Assembly: GCF_020171525.1 (NCBI RefSeq)
Contig: NZ_JAIVAI010000003.1
Location: 186,001 to 250,000, forward strand
Origin: Halobacillus yeomjeoni
GTDB lineage: Bacteria > Bacillota > Bacilli > Bacillales > Halobacillaceae
Direction of reading: 5' to 3'
Length of the DNA: 64,000 nt
How positions within the stretch are numbered: position 1 is the stretch's first letter; every line of letters begins with the position of its first letter. Made by a program: the position numbers and the translations under genes. Shown in pieces: positions 8,962 through 15,241 of this stretch. The notes under the pieces are model-generated. The model worked only from the letters and a program-made list of their open reading frames with translations, had not been told where the DNA came from and did no database searches.

Positions 8962-9687
8962 TTAAAGGCGTTTAATTCCCTTTCTATAAGCCCCGAATGA
9001 ATGATTGAACTTCACTGAATGTGGCAGATACTTCAATGTGAAATCGACTTCAGAATGGACGTGCGTATAATACCACGTCTGACCTTCTCGTTTGACCACT
9101 TCACCCGGAAGTTTCGGAACGAGGTCATTCGTATTTACAAAACGCACACTATAGAGTACATGGTCATTATAGATGGACGCAAAGTGTCGATCGCCGACTC
9201 TCGGACTCGCATAGTTGTACATGACGATTTTTTTAAATCCGATATCACTCAGCTCTGCATCCAGTGCATGTAACGTAGCTAAACCTGCCCCTAAGCTGTG
9301 GCCGGTAATATATAGCGTCTTGTCTTCTGTGTTTTGTATGAGCTGGCTGTACGCATGAAATATCTGCTTTTTACAACTTTTATAAACCGATAAAAAGCCG
9401 CGGTGAACTTTCCCACCATGAAATGAAACCTGGCCCACTTCTGAATCGACCAGCCAGTCTAAAGGAGATTTTGTTCCACGGAAAGAAATGATGATGGAAT
9501 GCTTGGACGCAATGATGAAACCGAACCACTCTTCTTTCCCAAGTGCGCTCGCTTTAAAGCTTTTGATAAGTCGGTATCCTTTCGGAATGGGAAACTTATT
9601 GTGTTTTTCATATTGAGTACTCGCAAGGCGAGCGATTTTCAATAAATTAAGCGCTAAATCTTTATTGAAAGCCACATTCGTTGTCAT
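8962..9687 (-). CDS. Lipase class 3 family protein
   Basis: A 241-residue alpha/beta hydrolase. The nucleophile elbow GHSLGAGLATLHA (Ser near residue 131) and the oxyanion-side segment ISFRGTKSPLDWLVD are typical of lipase_3 proteins, and YNYASPRVGD follows as in that family. The Asp in NTNDLVPKLP and a late His complete a plausible triad. There is no signal peptide, so it is probably cytoplasmic or cell-associated. Substrate unknown. It begins ATG with GGGGGTG upstream and stands as a single gene between hpf and the flagellar operon. Confidence 0.85.
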   Translation of the reverse strand: MTTNVAFNKDLALNLLKIARLASTQYEKHNKFPIPKGYRLIKSFKASALGKEEWFGFIIASKHSIIISFRGTKSPLDWLVDSEVGQVSFHGGKVHRGFLSVYKSCKKQIFHAYSQLIQNTEDKTLYITGHSLGAGLATLHALDAELSDIGFKKIVMYNYASPRVGDRHFASIYNDHVLYSVRFVNTNDLVPKLPGEVVKREGQTWYYTHVHSEVDFTLKYLPHSVKFNHSFGAYRKGIKRL

Positions 9688-9760
9688 TCATACACCCCCA
9701 CAATTGGTCTCAACTATTTTTATGTGAAGGGGTTCTTAATCATGAAAGGATTTGCCCATC

Positions 9761-9788
9761 AAAAAACGCCCCCATTTTCGGGGACGTT
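9761..9788 (-). terminator. Terminator at the end of the flaG-fliDST operon
   Basis: Minus-strand hairpin AACGTCCCCG/TGGGGGCGTT followed by six T, three bases after the last gene of the operon. Confidence 0.88.
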
Positions 9789-9791
9789 TAT

Positions 9792-10175
9792 CTAATGAAC
9801 GATATATGGGTTTAAGAAAGCCTGCATCCGTGTTCTCCAGCTCTCAAAAACCGGTACGACATTTTCTACCAGCAGCCGCTTTTTCTGCAGGTTGGTTTCT
9901 TTAACAAACCATGACTGCAATAAATTTACGATGTCATGAAAATCGTCTATTAATGGATGGACGGTTTTTTCTTCACGGAAGAGGATAAGCATTTGTCCAT
10001 GACTGTCCGTCACCTGCCCAAAAGCCATCAGAAGATCTTCAAACACCTGCTGTGCCTGCGGGGGTGCTTCTTCTTCAATATGAGTCTCCAAATATTCAAA
10101 GGCCTCACTAAGTGTATCCAAGAGTTGATTGTATTCATTCAGCATATGGGTTTGATTCATGGTTAGTTGTGACAA
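9792..10175 (-). CDS. Hypothetical protein at the end of the fliD-fliS-fliT operon
   Basis: About 127 residues, mostly alpha-helical by eye, with no signal peptide and no cysteine. The preferred start is TTG at 10175, since AGGTGA ends five bases upstream; an ATG at 10160 (MNQTHMLNEY) and a GTG at 10184 are alternatives. It follows fliT by 12 bases and precedes the operon terminator, so it is co-transcribed with the filament-cap and flagellin-chaperone genes. Size and helical character resemble small flagellar export chaperones, but I see no diagnostic motif. Bacillus subtilis has no gene between fliT and hpf. Confidence 0.7.
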   Translation of the reverse strand: MSQLTMNQTHMLNEYNQLLDTLSEAFEYLETHIEEEAPPQAQQVFEDLLMAFGQVTDSHGQMLILFREEKTVHPLIDDFHDIVNLLQSWFVKETNLQKKRLLVENVVPVFESWRTRMQAFLNPYIVH

Positions 10176-10187
10176 AAAAATCACCTG

Positions 10188-10538
10188 CTACTTTTTTTGG
10201 TCGAGGTACATGCCGTCGAAACTAGACACGCTTTGATAGGGATTGGTATATCGTTGTTTGCTCGTTTTCTGCTTTTTCATATTTCGCATGTCCTGCTTCA
10301 ATCCACTGAGAAGAAACTCCAACCTCTGGTTGATTTTCAAGTCTCTTTTCTTCACTTCATCCAGCAAAACCATCTCCGAGTCAGCCGGTTGAGGAAGTCT
10401 TTGAATCAAATCAGATCGCTGGTCCAATAGTAAATCTACGTCATCAAGAATCGTGGACCGGTTTTTTTCCGTCACTGTCTGATGAACGGTTTCATCCAGC
10501 TTTTCTGTAAGGGTTAAAAATTCCTTCCAGAGACTCAC
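10188..10538 (-). CDS. fliT: Flagellar export chaperone FliT
   Basis: A 116-residue helical protein beginning MSLWKEFLTLTEKLDE from a GTG that overlaps the fliS stop by four bases (GTGA). The longer open frame starting at 10598 lies inside fliS and has no ribosome site, so it is rejected. Length (Bacillus subtilis FliT is about 113) and position after fliS identify it; sequence alone is weakly conserved. FliT-type proteins chaperone the cap protein FliD for type III export. Confidence 0.85.
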   Translation of the reverse strand: MSLWKEFLTLTEKLDETVHQTVTEKNRSTILDDVDLLLDQRSDLIQRLPQPADSEMVLLDEVKKRDLKINQRLEFLLSGLKQDMRNMKKQKTSKQRYTNPYQSVSSFDGMYLDQKK

Positions 10539-10927
10539 TTCGCCATAGCACCTTTGCCATGCTGTTGCTGGCGCGTTTTCAAGATGACCTGCTTCCACGT
10601 ATCACGGAACTCTTCGGTCAAGCCCTGCACCTCATCCAAGATAGCCACATCGTTTTTCGTATTCGCCTCAATCAGGCGGTGATACATATAATCATACAAT
10701 GGCATGATCTGCTTGCTGATCGCATACTCCTGATTCATCGTCACCATCAGTTCCTGAATGATGTTCTGCGCCTTTTGAATGTTTGTATTTTTCTTTTCAA
10801 TCTCATTGTTCTCCATAGACGTGCGGGCCAATTTGATGAACTTGATGCAGCCATTATAAAGCATCAACGTCAATTCACCCGGGGAGGCCGTTTCAACTGA
10901 GTTATTTTGATAGGCTTGAATAGACAT
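10535..10927 (-). CDS. fliS: Flagellin-specific chaperone FliS
   Basis: A 130-residue four-helix protein with the typical FliS start MSIQAYQNNSVETASPGELTLMLYNGCIKFI. FliS binds the C-terminus of flagellin in the cytoplasm, prevents polymerisation and delivers it to the export gate. In Bacillus it also enters the FliW-CsrA-Hag homeostasis loop. It lies between fliD and fliT with a four-base overlap into fliT. The early LMLYNGCI motif is family-diagnostic. Confidence 0.95.
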   Translation of the reverse strand: MSIQAYQNNSVETASPGELTLMLYNGCIKFIKLARTSMENNEIEKKNTNIQKAQNIIQELMVTMNQEYAISKQIMPLYDYMYHRLIEANTKNDVAILDEVQGLTEEFRDTWKQVILKTRQQQHGKGAMAK

Positions 10928-10943
10928 CTATTCTACACTTCCT

Positions 10944-12452
10944 TTATGAAAAGTTTTGCATTATATATGCAGATTGCTGGTTCATTTTCTGGATCATTTT
11001 TTCCATCGCACCGAATTCGCGCCAATAACGGTCTTCGATATCGTTGAGCCGGTTTTGGAAATCGTCCATTTCTTTATCAAGGTCTTTGATTTGACGACCG
11101 AGTAGGAAATTATTATCAAGCGATGTGGATTTACCTGCTTTTCGCTCAATCGATCCAATTGTATTCTCAATGGATTCTTCAATTTTTCTGGCGACACCTG
11201 GATTGGCTTCTGTGCCTGCAAAAAGCTTCTGCACGGACTCGGGGTCATCATTGAGTGCTTTACGCAATTCATCCTCATTGATCAAGAGCTTTCCATTATC
11301 ACGGTAGTTGGAAGAAGTCGTAATGCCGATTTCCGACATCATGCTGTACTCACCGTCATTGGTGATCGGCGTGTACCAGTTGGAACGCATGCTGTTCAAA
11401 CCACTCTCGATGACAGAATCATTACGAAGCAGACCACTCTTTGCTTTCTCTTCCCAAAGTTCGATCTCTTTCTCTTCCATGTCTTCTTTCTGCTTCTCGG
11501 TCAGTGGCAGAAAATCACGGTACTTTTTCTCTTCGACTTTTCCATTCAGATCTTCGATGATCTTATTGTATTTATCGACGAACTCGACGATGTTTTCAAC
11601 CGCTTTGTCTACATCATTTGACACATTGACTTTCACATTTCCTGTCGTGACTTCATTGAATTTAAAGTTCACACCATTCAATGTGTAATTATTGGAATGA
11701 GAATTAATGACCAGTCCGTTATTGTATGTGAACTGGGCGTCTTCTCCTCCGAATTCAGCAGGTGTCATATCAAGGGTTTCAGTGAAAAACTTATTGGTGT
11801 TATCAAAACCGATTTCAGCTCCGGAAAACTCACCACTTTGGTTGAAGTCTCCTGTCTTCGTCCGCTCAATCATGACTTTATCAGCACTCTTGTCATAAAA
11901 GGCACGGACTCCAAGGTCAGAATTGCTGATTTCCTTCAAAATTTGATTCAACGATTTATCCCCGGTCACTTCAAAGGTGGCTTCATTCTTCGTACCATCT
12001 GCATTATAAGTTGTTAGATTAAAAGACTCACCTAGAGTGACCCCGTTTTTCAAATTGTTTCCCTGGGTGCTCAGCTTGGCATCCGGGTCGAATGCCTCTC
12101 CGTTTTTGGTCATTTTCGTTTCACTATAGTTATAAGCTGACGTAGCCAAACGATCGACGCTTAACGTATAATCGCCATTTCCAGCTGAAGCAGATGCTGT
12201 AGCGGATACTGCTGAACTGGACGAAGTGACGTTCTTAGAGTTATAAGTCGATTGAAGCTTCATATCAAAAGCTAAAGTATCAAGTTCCTGCAGCTGCTTA
12301 TTCACATCACGATACGCATCGCGCTTCCAAGTAAGCCAGGTCTTGTCCTGCTCCATCTTGTTCAAAGGCATACGCTCAGCTTTCATGAGATCGCTGATGA
12401 TCTTATCGGTGTCCATCCCGGAGGCAAGTCCCCCGATTCGCATATCACTCAC
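10944..12452 (-). CDS. fliD: Flagellar hook-associated protein 2 (filament cap) FliD
   Basis: A 502-residue cap protein. The N-terminal FliD_N signature (GGLASGMDTDKIISDLMKAERMPL) occupies residues 7-30 and the C-terminal coiled region (GRQIKDLDKEMDDFQNRLNDIEDRYWREFGAMEKMI) ends in a FliD_C tail. Five copies are expected to cap the filament and fold exported flagellin. The start is GTG at 12452, with AAGGTGA four bases upstream; the in-frame ATG three codons later lies farther from the ribosome site. It sits between flaG and fliS in the standard order. Confidence 0.95.
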   Translation of the reverse strand: MSDMRIGGLASGMDTDKIISDLMKAERMPLNKMEQDKTWLTWKRDAYRDVNKQLQELDTLAFDMKLQSTYNSKNVTSSSSAVSATASASAGNGDYTLSVDRLATSAYNYSETKMTKNGEAFDPDAKLSTQGNNLKNGVTLGESFNLTTYNADGTKNEATFEVTGDKSLNQILKEISNSDLGVRAFYDKSADKVMIERTKTGDFNQSGEFSGAEIGFDNTNKFFTETLDMTPAEFGGEDAQFTYNNGLVINSHSNNYTLNGVNFKFNEVTTGNVKVNVSNDVDKAVENIVEFVDKYNKIIEDLNGKVEEKKYRDFLPLTEKQKEDMEEKEIELWEEKAKSGLLRNDSVIESGLNSMRSNWYTPITNDGEYSMMSEIGITTSSNYRDNGKLLINEDELRKALNDDPESVQKLFAGTEANPGVARKIEESIENTIGSIERKAGKSTSLDNNFLLGRQIKDLDKEMDDFQNRLNDIEDRYWREFGAMEKMIQKMNQQSAYIMQNFS

Positions 12453-12464
12453 ACTATCACCTTC

Positions 12465-12842
12465 TTATATTTTGTGATCGACAATAAAACCAAGCGACTC
12501 CGCAATCGAAGCGTAGAGATCCAGCATTTTTTTAGGAGGGATTTCCCTCACGACCTCGCCGGATTCTTCATCCACAATCGAAACATAATATTCTTCCAAC
12601 TTATCGTGGAACTGGAAACGAAGTGCTGTCGCGGAAGGCTTTAAAAATTCGTTCATGCTGTCTGTCACTTGTTTTAATTTCTCTTTATCTACTTTTTTAT
12701 CAAACTCGGTTAATCTGTTATTCTCGTGTTCTCTACCCTCTGTTTTGACTGGCTTTTTCTCCTGCACAGAAGTTTTTTCACCAACAGGGGTGATGTTTCT
12801 CTGCAAAAGTTGTGATTGGGCTGTAGTATTTCTAATATCCAC
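12465..12842 (-). CDS. flaG: FlaG family flagellar protein (YvyC)
   Basis: About 125 residues. The N-terminal half is polar and disordered; the C-terminal half carries the FlaG signature (residues 70-125: LRFQFHDKLEEYYVSIVDEESGEVVREIPPKKMLDL). In other bacteria FlaG influences filament length. The start is uncertain: the frame is open to TTG at 12851 directly after the ribosome site GGGAG, and the GTG at 12842 gives a normal nine-base spacing. It is the first gene of the flaG-fliD-fliS-fliT operon, with a SigD promoter upstream. Confidence 0.88.
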   Translation of the reverse strand: MDIRNTTAQSQLLQRNITPVGEKTSVQEKKPVKTEGREHENNRLTEFDKKVDKEKLKQVTDSMNEFLKPSATALRFQFHDKLEEYYVSIVDEESGEVVREIPPKKMLDLYASIAESLGFIVDHKI

Positions 12843-12881
12843 CTTCAACAACTCCCTATCCTTTTATTCTCTTTGTATTTT

Positions 12882-12906
12882 ATATCGGTCAAATGTCTTA
12901 AATTTA
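12882..12906 (-). promoter_or_regulatory. SigD-type promoter of flaG-fliDST
   Basis: ACCGATAT (12882-12889) with TAAA (12903-12906) 13 bp upstream; the SigD consensus is TAAA-N15-GCCGATAT, so the spacer is short. It lies between the hag1 terminator and flaG. Confidence 0.65.
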
Positions 12907-12929
12907 AAAGGTAAATAAATGTTTTCATA

Positions 12930-12958
12930 AAAAAAGAACCCCGGTTTTGGGGTTCTTT
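12930..12958 (-). terminator. Intrinsic terminator of the first flagellin gene
   Basis: Minus-strand hairpin AAGAACCCC/GGGGTTCTT followed by a run of seven T, 14 bases after the flagellin stop. Confidence 0.9.
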
Positions 12959-12972
12959 TAGAACTAATAAGA

Positions 12973-14475
12973 TTATCGAAGAAGTTGTAGAACTCCTTGT
13001 GGGTTTTGGTTGGCTTTGGCAAGCATGGCTTGTGATGCTTGGGCTAGTATAGATTGCTTCGTTTGGTTCATCATTTCTTTAGCCATGTCGACGTCACGGA
13101 TACGAGATTCAGCAGCAGTAAGGTTTTCAGAAGAAGTACCTAGGTTATTGATTGTATGATCAAGTCGATTTTGGTAAGCCCCTAACTTAGAGCGTTCTGC
13201 TGAAACATTCTCAATAGCATTATTTATAGAGGTTATAGCTGAATTAGCAGAAGATTGAGTATTAACTGCTATCCCCGCTTGGGCTACTGCGTTAACTGAT
13301 ACATTACCGTTAGCATCTGTAGTAGCTGCTGAAGAAGTATTAGCTGTTAAATTAAATGTAGCTGATTGTGCATCTGTCAAACTTCCAAAAGCGAAGTTAG
13401 ACTTAAGAGTTTCTCCAGTTGCCAGATTACCTACCTGAGCACTTGTATCTCCATTATATACTCGAGTCGCTGAACCAATATCTGTACTACCTGAATCCTG
13501 CAATTGTAAGTCAGCATATGCAGCTGTTACAGCAAAAGTATACGTATCATTCACAACATAGTCGCCTGCTGCTGTTCCATCATTAATTGTAAGAGATAAT
13601 CCATCTCCTAGGTTAAAGCTAGTATCCGTCGCGCCTTTTACACCAGAAACAGAGTTCCAGTTTGAACCTCCATCAGTAGAATATTCAATAGTTGAAACAT
13701 TATTCCCTGATTCAGCAGTTACTTTCACTTGGAAAGTTTTATCTGTGGTTCCAGTATAGTTTGTAGCAGGATTTATTGCTACATCTGAACTAGCAACATT
13801 CTTCGTTCCTGTTACAGACTGATCTTGGAGAGCAGTACTATAGGCTGCATCAGTTTTGGAAACGTCAATATTATATCCAGTGCCTGTTGCAAAGCCTCTA
13901 CCAAGTTCTGTTATCCCCGAAATACCAGAGGTTCCTCCACTAAAACTATCTGCATTCACAGTTTGCCCAGCTACACCAAGAGAATAAGCATCCATTGACC
14001 CAATTTGCATTTGAATATTTTGATCAGCATTAGCTCCTATATGGAATTTAGAATTATGTCCACCTGCTAATAAATTCTTTGTGTTAAATTCAGTAGTATT
14101 AGAAATTCTTGTAATCTCTTGAGCTAACTGATCAACTTCTTTTTGAATTTCATTTCTATCAGTTGCAGTAGCAGTGTCATTGGATGACTGAACAGCTAAT
14201 TCCCGCATACGTTGCAAAATACTGTGTGTTTCATTAAGTGCACCTTCAGCAGTTTGAATCAAAGAAATTGAATCTTGAGAGTTTCGTTGTGCTTGGTCTA
14301 ACCCACGAATTTGCCCACGCATTTTTTCTGATATTGCTAGACCAGCAGCGTCATCTCCAGCCTTATTAATTCTTAGACCAGAAGATAGCTTTTCCATTGA
14401 ATTTCCCATTGCATTGTTTGCCTGTCCCAATTGACGATACGTATTCAACGCTGCAATGTTGTGATTAATTCTCAT
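12973..14475 (-). CDS. hag: Flagellin (paralog 1)
   Basis: A 500-residue flagellin. The N-terminal D0/D1 (MRINHNIAALNTYRQLGQAN... LSSGLRINKAGDDAAGLAIS) and C-terminal D1/D0 (RIRDVDMAKEMMNQTKQSILAQASQAMLAKANQNPQGVLQLLR) are nearly identical to paralog 2. The central 150-400 region is different, Thr/Ser/Asn/Gly-rich, and contains a beta-type insert (TDKTFQVKVTAESGNN). It is longer than Bacillus subtilis Hag (304), so surface-exposed D2/D3-like domains are inferred. Its leader has two CsrA-type sites. It lies downstream of the small csrA paralog and its terminator. I find no convincing SigD promoter directly upstream. Confidence 0.95.
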   Translation of the reverse strand: MRINHNIAALNTYRQLGQANNAMGNSMEKLSSGLRINKAGDDAAGLAISEKMRGQIRGLDQAQRNSQDSISLIQTAEGALNETHSILQRMRELAVQSSNDTATATDRNEIQKEVDQLAQEITRISNTTEFNTKNLLAGGHNSKFHIGANADQNIQMQIGSMDAYSLGVAGQTVNADSFSGGTSGISGITELGRGFATGTGYNIDVSKTDAAYSTALQDQSVTGTKNVASSDVAINPATNYTGTTDKTFQVKVTAESGNNVSTIEYSTDGGSNWNSVSGVKGATDTSFNLGDGLSLTINDGTAAGDYVVNDTYTFAVTAAYADLQLQDSGSTDIGSATRVYNGDTSAQVGNLATGETLKSNFAFGSLTDAQSATFNLTANTSSAATTDANGNVSVNAVAQAGIAVNTQSSANSAITSINNAIENVSAERSKLGAYQNRLDHTINNLGTSSENLTAAESRIRDVDMAKEMMNQTKQSILAQASQAMLAKANQNPQGVLQLLR

Positions 14476-14481
14476 TATTAT

Positions 14482-14523
14482 TTCCTCCCTGGAATGTTTT
14501 CAGGTGGACATCCTTTTCCACCT
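14482..14523 (-). promoter_or_regulatory. Two CsrA-type sites in the leader of flagellin 1
   Basis: Site 1 (14502-14523): 7-bp stem AGGTGGA/TCCACCT with loop AAAGGATG. Site 2 (14482-14494): TTCC-AGGGA-GGAA, which contains the Shine-Dalgarno sequence. The paired arrangement matches the two CsrA sites in the Bacillus subtilis hag leader. Confidence 0.65.
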
Positions 14524-14580
14524 ATCTATTTGATCCGAGTCGCTAACCGGGCCCTGGATAACAACTCAGAAGCAAATCAT

Positions 14581-14646
14581 AAAAAAAAGACGAGTTTGGT
14601 GAAGAGAAGTGGATACGCATCCATGCCTTCTCTATTCCAAACTCGT
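14581..14646 (-). terminator. Large terminator hairpin between csrA2 and flagellin 1
   Basis: On the minus strand ACGAGTTTGG pairs with CCAAACTCGT. Inner stems AGAGAAG/CTTCTCT and GGAT/ATCC extend it, and eight T follow. It is an unusually long, layered hairpin just after the csrA2 stop. Confidence 0.85.
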
Positions 14647-14665
14647 CCATGAGTTTCATCGAATA

Positions 14666-14827
14666 TTATTTATTTTTCTTTTCATATAATTCACCACGTG
14701 TAATGGAAACTTCTTTTGGGGCATCAATGGCAAGTCGAAGGTGTCCATCTTCACTTTTAACCACCTTCACCATGATGTTATCATCAAGCATCACATATTC
14801 TCCAGGTTTTCTTCCAATAACTAACAT
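14666..14827 (-). CDS. Short CsrA-family RNA-binding protein (second csrA, truncated form)
   Basis: A 53-residue CsrA homologue lying between two flagellin genes. It starts MLVIGRKPGEYVMLDDNIMV from ATG 14827 with GGGAGGTA upstream. CsrA landmarks are kept: I4, R6, the AIDAPKEV segment at 33-40 and R44, which in CsrA contacts the GGA of target RNA. It stops shortly after Y48 with EKKNK and so lacks the 23-residue C-terminal helix of the full-length CsrA encoded at 16933-17163, including the N55 position implicated in FliW binding in Bacillus subtilis. Inference: an RNA-binding CsrA that FliW may not inhibit. Its leader is full of CsrA-type hairpins. Confidence 0.85.
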   Translation of the reverse strand: MLVIGRKPGEYVMLDDNIMVKVVKSEDGHLRLAIDAPKEVSITRGELYEKKNK

Positions 14828-14861
14828 AAAACACTACCTCCCTGATGTTTTAAAGCTTAGT

Positions 14862-14927
14862 AATGAAAAGGATGAGTAAATAAACCTATCAGCTCATTTC
14901 GAGACTACAGGTCTATTACTCATCCTT
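14862..14927 (-). promoter_or_regulatory. Terminator-like attenuator hairpin in the csrA2 leader
   Basis: On the minus strand AAGGATGAGTAA (14916-14927) pairs perfectly with TTACTCATCCTT (14868-14879), with GACCT/AGGTT extending it, and is followed by CTTTTCATT. The 5' arm shares the bases of CsrA-type hairpin ACTC-AAGGAT-GAGT (14918-14931), so the two structures are mutually exclusive. This suggests CsrA-dependent attenuation upstream of csrA2. Confidence 0.5.
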
Positions 14928-14964
14928 GAGTGTTTCGTATTTTTCTAACTCATCCATGAGCTAG
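14918..14964 (-). promoter_or_regulatory. Two CsrA-type GGA hairpins in the csrA2 leader
   Basis: Hairpin at 14945-14964: stem CTAGCTC/GAGTTAG (7 bp, one G-U) with loop ATGGAT. Hairpin at 14918-14931: stem ACTC/GAGT with loop AAGGAT. GGA in a hexaloop, with AAGGAUG close to the CsrA SELEX core ACARGGAUG. Confidence 0.55.
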
Positions 14965-15018
14965 ACTGTTTTAATGTAATAAAATACATTATTGTAAAAT
15001 TTTTCTTTCTCATTCATT

Positions 15019-15045
15019 ATATCGGTTGTTTCTATCATTTGTTAA
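15019..15045 (-). promoter_or_regulatory. SigD-type promoter P2, upstream of csrA2
   Basis: TTAA (15042-15045), 15-bp spacer, ACCGATAT (15019-15026), close to TAAA-N15-GCCGATAT. The -10 runs into TATAAT, so SigA use is also possible. Confidence 0.55.
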
Positions 15046-15071
15046 CTATTTGACTCATCTTTTTTTAAAAT

Positions 15072-15169
15072 TAAAAAAGGATGAGGAAAAAAACGTTGGA
15101 ATTACTAACGTTCACCTTTCACTCATCCTTGAAACATATAATTCTACTCTTCCTTGAGTATATCACCTT
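15072..15169 (-). ncRNA. Putative short RNA with CsrA-type hairpins between flagellin 2 and csrA2
   Basis: Predicted transcript of about 100 nt from SigD-like promoter P1 to an intrinsic terminator. It carries hairpin TACTC-AAGGAA-GAGTA (15145-15160) and TTTCA-AGGATGAG-TGAAA (15117-15134), both with GGA in the loop. The terminator stem is AAGGATGAG (15122-15130) against CTCATCCTT (15077-15085), followed by six T. The second GGA hairpin and the terminator share the same AAGGATGAG, so CsrA binding and termination compete. No convincing coding frame was seen. The ends are inferred. Confidence 0.42.
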
Positions 15170-15176
15170 ATATACA

Positions 15177-15203
15177 TTATCGGTTGAAAAGTAAATAGAT
15201 TAA
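15177..15203 (-). promoter_or_regulatory. SigD-type promoter P1 downstream of flagellin 2
   Basis: TTAA (15200-15203), 15-bp spacer, ACCGATAA (15177-15184). Same layout as P2; the last base of the -10 departs from consensus. It lies directly after the flagellin 2 terminator. Confidence 0.45.
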
Positions 15204-15204
15204 A

Positions 15205-15232
15205 TAAAAAAGACCTATCAAATGATAGGTCT
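15205..15232 (-). terminator. Intrinsic terminator of flagellin 2
   Basis: Perfect stem AGACCTATCA/TGATAGGTCT followed by six T on the minus strand, nine bases past the stop. Confidence 0.9.
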
Positions 15233-15241
15233 CTAAAATAA

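Noticed and set aside
10188-10598. Long form of fliT starting inside fliS
   Set aside because: No ribosome site for the early ATG; the GTG at 10538 overlaps the fliS stop and gives the family length.
14581-14646. CsrA site in the apical GGAT of the csrA2 terminator
   Set aside because: The GGA is paired with ATCC in the stem, unlike the loop-exposed sites nearby.
15090-15115. 14-codon peptide (start GTG) inside the putative ncRNA
   Set aside because: Its codons overlap the terminator stem; it reads as a by-product of the T-rich hairpin, so not called.
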